64,000 bases of DNA from Baylisascaris procyonis. Its lineage: Eukaryota > Nematoda > Chromadorea > Rhabditida > Ascarididae. Below the pieces are notes generated by a model. That model did not search any database and was not told the origin of the DNA. It was given only the letters and a program-made list of their open reading frames with translations. The first letter of the stretch is position 1, and each line of letters starts with the position of its first letter. Location of the stretch: assembly GCA_037389465.1 (NCBI GenBank), contig JAZARR010000174.1:1798001-1862000 (forward strand), given 5' to 3'. The position numbers and the translations under genes were made by a program. Shown in pieces: positions 46,901 through 56,800 of the stretch.

Positions 46901-49900
46901 CTTTTCGCCATTTCTGCATAATAATCGAGCGGTCGAAAAACCTTAATGCCCATTTTCAATAAACGTGGAATTGCCGTTTGTACCGCTTCTTGTGCCTGTT
47001 TATAGCTAAAATAACCTCAATAAGCTAGCGCACAATAATAAAATAAAACTCCTGACGTTATAGTAATAATAATGACAATAATAAAACAATAATAATAAAA
47101 TAGTAATAATAAAAAATAAACAAAATAAATAATAAAAAATAATAATAAACAATAATAAAATAAAACTCCTGAAATTATCACTATTGGAGAAAATTCAAAG
47201 ATTTCATTTCAAAACAATGCGAAAGTGCAGCTTAACTTATATTAGAAATCAGTCCAGTGCCCTCCATATATCCTCAAAAATATCCATCCAACCGCTTAGA
47301 GGGAAAGTTAAAACAAAAATTTCCACAAAATTTCCATAAAAAAGAGCAATTGTTATATTTCTCTTCATTAGTTTCACCTCTTCAAATACAACCCCCCCCC
47401 CCCTTCTCTCCCTGCGGTACTTCAAGCATGCCTTTTTATAGAAGACTATGAATGCTGTATTAGTCTAATTTCTAATACAAGCACCATCTCGAAATCGTAC
47501 ATGTCAATTTCTGCACCTTATCTATTGACACATTGAATTTGGAAAAGAGCCAATAAATTTCAGATGCAAGAAAATGCCAACAAAGTGAAAAATTAGAATT
47601 TCATCTAAAACCCAACTCCACATTGACTTTCCTCTACAACCCTTCATCCCGAATTTCGGAGGAATGTACAATTATATAAACTGAAATGGAAAAAAAAAAG
47701 TTTTTTAATGAAAAATTAAAATTTTTTTCAAAAAAAAACGTTTGCACGATGGCATATATTCCCAATCGTAGGTTATCAAAATTCATCCCTTTTATTGAGA
47801 GAAGGAAACGAATCGAACAAAAATATATCTTCATACTTCATTAAACGATCAAATATTTAAGATACGTTACAGTCAGGTGGCAATAAGATGGAAGCTTAAC
47901 ATACAACTTACAAAACAATTTCTCGCTCGAAATCATCATCCACTGCTTTAGAATCAATTGTATCATTTGCTACAGTCACATCAAGCGTCTCCAACCATGG
48001 CAATTTCTTCTCCACTTCAGCTAACTTCGCTCTTAGCTCCGCCTTAAAATACACCTCAATAGGAATAGAGAGGAGAAAAATTCTGCTTAAAACGTTGCGA
48101 TTATCGCACAATTATTTGATCCGCCCAAGCAAAAAAAGTTTTATATGTGTCGGAAGTTTTTCTAAGGATCTACTTCCGGTAGGCACCTTAAAATTATTAT
48201 GGCCAAAGCCTAAGCATGAAAATAATCAAGACTATGACAACCCAAAATCAGCTATTTCATCTAGACGTATGCAGTTATAGAGGCCACTATGTATTGTAAA
48301 TAAATCAACAATCAATGCTGCTTAAAATCGGAAATCAACAAAAAATAAACGAATAAAACAATGCCACAACGCCTCACACCGTTAAAAAATTATGTGCACA
48401 CAGCTGTATGCATAGAGTACCAACCACGTTCTACTTATCTTGTTATGTAAAACCTTTGTTGAAAAGCAACCTCTATGCGCTGTTTGCATCCGTAAGGGAC
48501 GAACTGTATTTTTTGGTTGCAAGGTTCTACTTGAGCATGGGATAAATTCATCGAATATTGTAAGTCAACGGGGAATTTTATTCAGGATATCAAGATGCAC
48601 GTTGACTCGTTTATCGAGTCGAGTCTGACGTCTCCAAAACGGAGCCTAATTTCGCCATATAACGCTCCGCTGCGCAGATATTCTCGTTAGGGGATTCGGT
48701 GCCCCTCCTCCTTCCGAAACCTAGGTCAAAGAGTTGAGTAAGCTCATCATTGTTGTGAATGTCACGAGTTGCTTAGCTTAGCGCCTCCTATGACTGGGAA
48801 TTTTTTAATATGGATTCCAGATTTTTTTTTTCGAAAATCGCTAAAAAAACATGCGTCGCATGTTTGCTTCATTATTTCGTGTCATTTTTTAAAATCTCTA
48901 ATTCCTTCCCACTCTTGCACTAGAGATTACCATAAAACAGTAATTCAGATTACTTGTACTGACACATAAGGCAGTGGATAAAAAGCCTTATGCAAATTTA
49001 GCGTTGAAAAGTCACTTGAAAAAACTCCAAATGATGACCATTTATGATAGCTTGGAAAAGTTTATGTTCTTTAGATTACGGTATGAAAAATACAGTAATT
49101 TCAAAAAAAAAGGAAACAATAGAAATTTGTTCAAACATAAATATCTTCAAGCTGAAATAATTTAAAACAGTTAAGAATCTAAAGAAACTTGCCACTTTAT
49201 TGATTATTGGTCTTTTCTTTTCGACGATATAATTGAGTCCATCTGATTTGAGAAGGCCTTCATTGAGAGCGACTTGAAGCTGCAAACATCCTTGATTTAA
49301 TTTATGATATTCAACTGCAGTCCAAGAACGTTGACCTGGACTTAGGGAAGGTGTTTTCAATCGCATATTATTGACCAGGCCCATCACCCGTAGTCTGAAT
49401 TAAATCGATAAGAACCCTCTAAGTACCCCACCCACCACCCCCCCCCAACACCGAATGAACCTTCACGTATATGTTTTCATTTCAAATAATATGCCAGAGT
49501 TTTTCAAAGGTATGAATACTTCTGGAAAAAGAATAACCCAACTCATCACTCAGGACTTCGCTTTAGAACTTATCCGCCAAACGTTCGAAAAACTTTTCTG
49601 GTCATTATCTCTTTTTGCAAAGCTCTCTCCCTCTCTCGCCAAACATTACAAACTTGCTAAAATGGAGCATTGTGTAATGCGATATATTTTAAGGAAAGCC
49701 TCTTGGTCCATCTTTTCCTCTACCTTGGAAGACCTCTAATCTTCTCGAACAAGGAATATTCTGGTTTCCAAGTACCTACAGATTTTTCATATTTTCTAGG
49801 TCACAAAACCATCTTACAGGTAATAAAATCACAAGAATCTACCGATAAAGCTAAATAATGAATTTAAGAAATCGTTTCTAGCAGGTAAATTGTGCACAGT

Positions 49901-50792
49901 ACAGGCAAGTTGTAGGTTTTTGAGAACTTAAGCTTTATAAATTACTAGGCATGGTGCAATACCTTCTTCACCAACTTTTACCTATTCCTTAATAAGATTG
50001 CAAGAAGAAATCAACAATTATTTCGTCGCTTCGACCAAAACTATTTCCTTCAACGGCAGCAAAACGGTCTTTCCGGAAAGCTGATAATCCGTTATGATCA
50101 AATCTGATTGTGATTAGTAAATGATTTCTTTTGTTAAGCTGACTAAGTCTAACGTCTGGCCGATTTCATATAAAATACGATTGCCCTAATTTTCCAGCAT
50201 AAATTCAACCATAAATTATTGGCCTTGAATGAATATTTACCAAGAAGATAAGTAATCGAGATGCCCAAATATTACTACCCAAGCATCCGGGAATGATGAA
50301 TATATAACTGAACGAGGGTATATCACCGACGCTTCAGCGGATCTTATAACCTTGATTACAGATATCTTATCAAATGACTATCAGCTGAAAAATTGGTAAA
50401 CCTGTTAGTGAAGAACTCAATAATCCGAGTTTGAATTATTTGGGTTCAACCCTGTCGCCGTGTTTGATCTAAACAGGAGTTCAACCGAAACACCTTAAAG
50501 GGCGCTGATCGAAACTTATAGAAACTCAAGTAATATTGCACTAAATTCAGATTCCATGCAATAAAACGAAATGATTAATGGTACTTACCTCTTTGTCGAA
50601 ATCTTCTGCATCATCGTTTTCTTCAGAATCCGAGTTTGTCCCATTCAACGTCAAATGTGGTTTCTGCTCATCGCCATTTTCTTTGACGTCTGTAGAATAC
50701 TCCTCACCACTCGACATATCCTCATCTAGACCATTTGATGGTGCGACAACGATTCGGCGCTTCTTGACATTCCGATTCCACTTTTTCCCCAT
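43940..50792 (-). CDS. EBP2: EBP2 / EBNA1BP2, rRNA-processing protein, complete
   Basis: Nucleolar factor needed for 27S pre-rRNA processing and 60S subunit assembly. The eight minus-strand exons are 50589-50792, 49193-49279, 47912-48042, 46882-47005, 45902-46003, 45341-45463, 44416-44588 and 43940-44039. They join in phase to 347 aa (human about 306). Residues 1-68 are basic then acidic and low complexity. The conserved Ebp2 domain follows: ELQVALNEGLLK (68-79), LAEVEKKLPWLETLDV (104-119), YKQAQEAV (142-149), DYYAEMAKSDEHMQK (168-182), a charged coiled-coil-like region (183-280), and KYGFGG (298-303) before a basic Arg/Gly tail. Intron 2 appears to use a GC donor (GTG|GCAAGT). An acceptor-like TTTTCACAG ends 11 nt before the ATG. 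The family assignment is secure; splice choice is by eye. Confidence 0.95.
47058..47163. repeat. Imperfect (AAT)n in EBP2 intron 3
   Basis: About 105 bp of imperfect AAT repeats. Flanking sequence AAATAAAACTCCTGA occurs on both sides (near 47040 and 47159), so the tract lies between short direct repeats. Confidence 0.8.
48170..48565 (+). CDS. Possible nested coding sequence in EBP2 intron 2
   Basis: Two coding-like + strand frames lie inside the 1.15-kb second intron of EBP2. One follows TTTTTCTAAG at 48169 (DLLPVGTLKLLWPKPKHENN) and ends at TAG 48278-48280. The other is around 48440-48560 (KTFVEKQPLCAVCIRKGR) and meets a strong donor GTAAGT near 48560. They are not joined by any clear splice pair. 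This could be a nested gene, a decayed gene or an inserted element. Confidence 0.2.
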
Positions 50793-50805
50793 CGAATCTC
50801 GAGCT
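50793..50805 (-). promoter_or_regulatory. Candidate spliced-leader acceptor of EBP2
   Basis: On the minus strand GATTTTCACAG ends at 50804, leaving an 11-nt leader (50803-50793) before the ATG. A T-rich acceptor this close to the start codon without an obvious 5' exon is typical of nematode trans-splicing. A conventional short 5' UTR exon upstream cannot be excluded. Confidence 0.5.
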
Positions 50806-51141
50806 GTGAAAATCACCAAGTAAAACCATTGTTCTGATATTATATATGCGGTTCACTGGTTACCTTGACGCATGGGTGCACTCCTATCACACGCTAAACT
50901 AAAAATCTTTCAATGTATAATAAAACGAGAGCGGAAGGCTCCGTACTCTCTAATTCACACCTGAGGTCGAACTTCCCAGGTGGTAAAGGGAAAGATTCAC
51001 CTGCACTATGTGCTGCCATTTTTTTCGTCCTATCTATAGTCTTCAGCTTACCTCAAATCTGCCTTCTTTATGCCATTCTCTCACTACGCTAAATATACCT
51101 TTGTGGCGGATACGGGTGACCTTAATTTACATATTCATGCC

Positions 51142-51176
51142 GGGGGGGAGGGGAAGGAGGGGGAGGGGAGGGGGGG
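51142..51176 (+). other. G-quadruplex-capable tract
   Basis: G7-A-G4-AAGGA-G5-A-G4-A-G7, five G runs of four or more with short A-containing loops, 340 bp upstream of the EBP2 start and directly abutting MITE copy 2. Confidence 0.7.
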
Positions 51177-51178
51177 AT

Positions 51179-51371
51179 TTGGCACTGTTGCTGAGGACGA
51201 TGGCACCCCTCTTGCGAACCGCGAACGCAGCTGCGTTCGTGCTCCACGCCGCGTGCGCACCACTACCGTACTCTGCACTTCGCAAGCTAATACTAATGCG
51301 CATCACAGAAACTCGAAAATTTGTAATAGAAACATGCAACTTTTTTTCAACCGTTCAATTCAGAATGCCAA
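51179..51371 (+). mobile_element. MITE copy 2 (short form, 193 bp)
   Basis: Near-identical to the left two thirds of copy 1, including the 18-bp palindrome and the CTTGCGAA/TTCGCAAG arms. It begins TTGGCACTGTTGC and ends TGCCAA, so it has short matching ends of its own. The end corresponds to an internal site of copy 1 (AATGCCAAATAGT). It lies between EBP2 and ZNF622. Confidence 0.85.
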
Positions 51372-51928
51372 ATAATGATGTGAGGGAGTGAAGGAGCGCG
51401 TCGTCAAGAAAGGCTCGCAACGCGGTATGCCCGATTCCCCCGAATATACGCTTGCAGTATAGGTCTAGAAAGGGCAGCCTTTTTTAAGGTGCGACGACAG
51501 GTGAGAACGAGTATAAGCACCCTCTAAAGAGATATAAGCGCATGTATTTTGTGTCACATTGCGCGAAAACCTTTTTTTTTGTAGACCTGTTGGGTAGGTT
51601 CATTTGCCGCATTTCCAATACGTTGTTGACGGAATGTTATTTCCTTACATCTGCTAAAGCCAAGAAAGATTTGATGTGCATAAATCGTACGCTAAAAATG
51701 AATAAAAACGACAAATAGTGAGCCGATCATGGAAGTGGAATACTTCCTCTTTCATATAGGCGCCATAACCCACTCCCCCTTTCATATCCTCCCCCCCCCG
51801 GCAAAAAAAGATTGAAAACAACATTGCGATCTGTCGAGCATGGATCGCATGAATTCGTTTCGCTAGAAGCTTTAAAGCGCTGCATTCCCACCAACAAACG
51901 TTTGAATTTTCAAAAAGAAATCTCTTAC

Positions 51929-52034
51929 AGCTCACTATCTGGGACAACGTTTGTGCATTACGAATGAATCGGGCAATATCTATGGCCTGACCTTTGTGAA
52001 CTGGATGTGGTGTTGATCGGAGTAACGAAGTCAT
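51929..52034 (-). CDS. Coding-like exon upstream of EBP2, unknown
   Basis: ATG 52034 opens 35 codons (MTSLLRSTPHPVHKGQAIDI) to a donor-like GTAAGA in phase 1. The frame also stays open as far as 51654 without splicing, for 126 codons. An acceptor-like GGGATTAG precedes the ATG by 3 nt. It lies on the same strand as EBP2 and about 0.85-1.2 kb upstream, so a polycistronic arrangement is possible. No later exon could be placed and the family is not recognised. Confidence 0.33.
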
Positions 52035-52404
52035 GACCTAATCCCATAATCAGAGTCTATAGGATTAGGCTCACGGGATTACTGGTTAATCACACTTAGG
52101 TGATTTTCCATTAGCGTATAATAGATTATATTGCAGCATAAAGTTAGCATTTCGTAAAGTTGGAGATTTAGAACTTCGACTAGGGATTGATCTGCTTCTC
52201 AAAGGTCACACTTTATGAGCAGAGCTCGAACATACTCAATTTTCCTCATTGAAATGAATTCGAAACGAAAGAAGACTTCAGTCAGAAAAATTGAGTTTCG
52301 ACTGAGTCAGACGCACCACTTTTGGTCGGACAAAACATCGGCGATTGAATACCGCTTGTGGTTGGTTGACGTTGAAGTGAGGTCCTTCCGGATCTGAGGG
52401 TGTT

Positions 52405-52500
52405 TCACATATTCTGAATACAAAAAGATTCCACAAAATACAATTCTAAATACAAAAAAGTCCACAAAACTAATTCTAAATATAAAAAATAGTCCACAAT
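52405..52500 (+). repeat. Iteron arm, forward orientation
   Basis: Three to four units of the AGTCCACAAAA...TTCTAAATACAAAA repeat in the same orientation as the 30.4-kb array. It is the left arm of the palindromic structure centred on the decamer array. Confidence 0.75.
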
Positions 52501-52504
52501 AACG

Positions 52505-52945
52505 TTATTGTATGCTATTGTATGTTATTGCATATTATTGTATATTATTTTATATTATTGTATATTTTTGTATATTATTACATCTTATTGTATATTATTC
52601 TATATCATTGTATATTATTCTATCTTATGGTATATTACTGTATATTGTTGTCTACTCTTGGATATTATCATTGTATATTATCGTATATTATTGCACATCG
52701 TTGTATTTTACTGTATATTACTGTATGTTATTGCATTTCCTTGTATATTGTTGTCCAATACTGTATATTATTGTACATTATTGTATATTATTGTATATTA
52801 TTTTACATTATTGTATATCATTCTATATCATCGTATATTATTGTATATTATTGTAGATTACTGCATATTATTGCATTTCATAGTATATTATCGTACATTA
52901 TTGAATATTTTTGCATATTATTGCATACTATTGCATATTGTTGAA
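52505..52945. repeat. Decamer array (ATTGTATATT)n
   Basis: About 44 degenerate copies of a 10-bp unit. Because three units equal 30 bp and stops are rare in the unit, three frames are open over most of it, giving Tyr/Ile/Leu/Cys-rich translations that are not genes. It forms the core between oppositely oriented iteron arms. Confidence 0.92.
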
Positions 52946-53232
52946 TATTTAGAATTAGAAATATACATTTTGTATTTAGAAATTTTCTTGTGGACTGCTT
53001 CCTATTTAGGTGGATTTCTTGAACTTTTTTCAACTTAAGATGGGTTTTTTGGACTCTTTTTATATTTAGAGTGGGTTTTGGACTCTTTTTCGTATTTAGT
53101 CTGGTTTATGGACTCTTTTTTATGTTGAGTTTGTGTTCTGGACTCCTTTTGTATTTACAGTGGGTTTTTCGTGGACTTTTTTATGCATAGGATGGGTTTT
53201 CTGGACCTTTTTTTGTAATTAGCGTGTTTTTT
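52946..53232 (-). repeat. Iteron arm, reverse orientation
   Basis: About nine ~30-bp units read on the minus strand as AGTCCAAAAAACCCATC... with unit-specific variants in the same order as at 30425-30725. It joins MITE sequence at 53233. Confidence 0.88.
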
Positions 53233-53319
53233 GTAACACTATTTGCCATTGTGAGTTGAATGGTTGAAAAAAAAGTTGCATGTTTCTATTACAAATTTTC
53301 GAGTTTCTATGATGCGCCA
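53233..53319 (-). mobile_element. MITE internal fragment
   Basis: This segment repeats the interior of the MITE (the part containing GTTGCATGTTTCTATTACAA) and ends at ATGCGCCA, directly against the full copy at 53320. It is a partial duplicate of the right portion of the element. Confidence 0.8.
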
Positions 53320-53599
53320 TTGGATCACTGCAGAGAACGATGGTACCCCCAGCAAGTGTACTTCCTGAGCATCAAATGAGCTGAAATTTTGCAGAGGGAC
53401 ACTATTTGGCATTATGAGTTGAGTGGTTGAAAAAAAAGTTGCATGTTTCTATTACAAATTCTCCAGTTTCTGTGATGCGCATCAGTATTAGCTTGCAAGT
53501 GCAGAGTACGGTAGTGGTGCGCACGCGGCGTGGAGCACGAACGCAGCAGCGTTCGCGGTTCGCAAGCGGAGTACCATCGTTCTCTGCAATTGTTCCCAT
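53320..53599 (-). mobile_element. MITE copy 3 (280 bp)
   Basis: Full-length copy in reverse orientation with terminal repeats containing TGCAGAGAACGATGGTACC at one end and the inverted form GGTACCATCGTTCTCTGCA minus one base change at the other. The central palindrome carries one mismatch (CGAACGCTGCTGCGTTCG on the minus strand). It lies 280 bp upstream of the ZNF622 start codon. Confidence 0.87.
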
Positions 53600-53881
53600 T
53601 ACGACACATTACTACATCTTTTTTAAAGTGCTGTGATGCAGCATATTTTCGTGGGTTTTAACTTAAAGTTTCATGTTAAGTTGACGCTTCTAAAGGTCCT
53701 CAGGCACGATCGGTTTTCACGGAGAGGATGTTTAAGAGAGTGTTTTAGGTTAGAGAGAGAGGTAAAAAGAGAAATATTTTTCACAACGGCTGGAGTTCTA
53801 GTCAAGGCGGTCAATGTTCATGCTCTTACAATATTACAATTGCTTTTAAGATTAATTGGAGTTGATTATTGATTGCAAGTA

Positions 53882-56800
53882 ATGAGCAGTAAACTGGATG
53901 CATCGACGGGATTGACCTGTATCTGCTGTCGTGTTGTATTCGCCAACAGCGATATTCAACGGGAGCATTATAGAACTGACTGGCATCGATACAACCTGAA
54001 AAGGAAGGTATGGGTTAATAAAATTTTACACACGGGAAATTGTCGCTTATTGTTGTACTTATCTTATTTAATGGTTCTCGACGATATTATGACACAACTG
54101 ACTCATAAGTGGGCCATGGGTGGAAGACTTGAGGTTTCGAATAGGGGGGATGATTGTAGGACTAACTGTCCTCTCTTCTAACTTCCGCGACTTCCATCAG
54201 AGAGACCGTCAGCCACCGTTTCCGTCTCCCCCCCCCCTCCCCCCATATCTCAGCCCTCCCTCAACCTCTTGCATCCCATCTGATTCCCTAGTGGCAAATG
54301 AAATATGTGAGTCTGCGGGAATTGCAGCTGCAACGAGTAGACATCTACTTTTACCTGAAATAATGTCTCTTCTTCATACCTCTATAGCCGTGATTTTCTC
54401 AGATGACTTGCTTCTCCATTCTTTTCCTTTCTGCAACTTTTTTATGGGAATTTTTTTCTATTCTTCTTAGCAGCGAAAAATTTTCACCAGTGTTTGCATT
54501 TTGAAAAGGTGAGAATAGATTGTTAGAGTCCTATATCCCATTCAATTTCATGTTTATCTGAGAAAAATGTTTTGCTCTTTTTTTATCACTTATCAAAATA
54601 TCCCCATTTTTTCCTTTAAAGTCAAACTTGTTCCAGCAAATTTGTGATTTAATCATCAGTTAACTCCTTTCATTGGGAAATCCGGTATAAGTTGGAGATT
54701 ATGTTCGGATAGCCAACCAAGGTGGACGAAGCAAGAAAAGTGCCATATTTTCTCTCCTATTCTTTTGAATTGTTGTTTTGTTTTTTATAAATCGTGCTCA
54801 TCAAGTTTCAGGTTGCCGATTTACCGCCGATTACTGCAGATCAATTCCAAGAAAAAGTCCTCTCATATAGAGAGAAGGTAATCAATTTTTTCTCTTTTTT
54901 TCAATCTTGCACCTGCAATGTTCTGAAATTGATTGGAGAAAAGAAGGGGTGAGAATGGAAAGAAATAGAAAAATATTTCCAGCTGATGCTGCAATGGTTG
55001 GAATATTTGCTTGTTTTATAACGTCACCTCAATAGAAAAGAAGGCGTTCGATGCTTCGCAGAATAATTTTTCTTTCTTTTTTTGACATTCTAAGAACAAA
55101 ATACTATCGCAGGCGTATTAAGAGCAAATAACGCAGTATTGTTCGGTGTAAAAAAAAACTGAAACGTGGGTTTTTTTTAAATATGTCTTTCAAAAGATCC
55201 GACTTTTGTGATTTTTATCTACTTTTATCATTTTATTTCCTTTTATTAAGGCTTAAAAATATTATTTTAAAGATTTTTTTGTTTCTCTTTATTAATAACA
55301 TACACAATTCTCAATTTATCTTTTATCAGTTCTGTTTTTCATGCTAATTTATCGTTTAATAGTCGTAAATTATTAGGCAGCTGAAGAGGAGGCAACAGCA
55401 TCGCATCGTTTATTCTGTGAGGTTTGCAATAAGCAGTTCCAATCGACAAACGCTTATGGTAATCATCTGAATTCAAAACGACATAAAGAGAACGATGTGA
55501 AATCCTCTCAAAACACTCCTCAAAAGGTTTGTTGTCATTTCAATTATGCTTTCACTTATCGTTTTCTTTATCATTTATTTCATCTCGTCATTTTTGAAAA
55601 TTATTACTTTTTCTGTTTTACTTATGGAATTCATATTTTCGACCTATTTTACTTGAAGGAGGAGTGGAGGAAGGGGCAAGGATGGGGAGGAGGGAGGGAA
55701 GAGGGGAGATAGTGCTGCTGAGGAGATTTTATTGGAAATTGTCCAGTATGTTCCTACTAAAGAATCGTAATGCAAGTTTGCAAGAGTCGCAGAAGAAAAG
55801 AGTACAAAGGTGAGTGGAATATATGATTTGTTTCTTATAAGGGGAAGGAGGTTACGATGGAAGGCGGGAATTGTTTGAGGAGTTTTTATCCACAAGCACT
55901 TTTCCATACTTTTTGAAGAGAAACTTTTCTAACAGTTGAACAAAGCAATTTTCCATTTCATACTTGTTTGTTAGAAATTATTAATTTTATTTATTCGATT
56001 ATTTATTAAGGATGGATTCTTAAAATTCAAATCTAGTATTTTTGCCAATGACTATTCGCAATCTTTTCAAATGTTATTGTTGACCTTTGTATGGTAGTTT
56101 TTCTTATAAACCTTTAGGACTCTACCGAATCGTTTTTAATAGACCTGAAATGTTCCTAAGTTGTTTTTATCTTCTTTCCGTTGTATTATATCGTTGTTTT
56201 AGGTTGGTGCTGTTAAATTGCCAACAGATCAGATGGCAAAGCAATCGACTGAAAAAGAAAATAAAGTGGTCGACAGGATCGGCGCGTTGATAGAAAGCGA
56301 TGTCGAAGAAGAGGATAGTGATAGCGAAGGATGGGTCACTGATCATGGCACTGATGCAGAAAATGAAGAATACGATGAGTCGAAAGTTGGTCATCTTCGT
56401 GTGCAATATTCTATCCCTCTTCTTCTTTATCTGTATAACTTCCGATTGAAATGCAATCATCGAATGAAGCATACTCGTTTTTATCCCCTGAGAAATAAAC
56501 GCTCATCGAGTAGACCGTGATTGGTTTTGCATTTTGATAAAAATGTCTTCGAATGGACTGCAGTTGTGGTCGTCAAATGGACCATAGTCATTTTTGCCCC
56601 GGTGACTGTGAATTTTATGGACCATATGTTTAATATGCCGAAAAATCGTGTTTTCGCCTGTCAACCGCTGATGTGTTTTTGAATTTATTATATATTTGAA
56701 AGTGGGCGAATGATTATTTAGGTCAACTATAGTAATAGAAAGCCAAAGAGCATACTTAAAGTATTATTGCCATGTTATTGAACATAATTTTGGTTGCAGG

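Noticed and set aside
50440..50465. B-box-like GGGTTCAACCC
   Set aside because: No A box at the right distance and no cloverleaf can be drawn.
52508..53038. Three overlapping + strand ORFs of 114-176 codons
   Set aside because: They are translations of the degenerate 10-bp repeat, which lacks stops in several frames. Composition is almost only Tyr, Ile, Leu, Val and Cys.
55690..55810. Longer exon alternatives ending at the GTGAGTGG donor in ZNF622 intron 3
   Set aside because: Other acceptors give either an in-frame TAA or a phase that does not match the next exon; only the 33-nt form keeps the frame.
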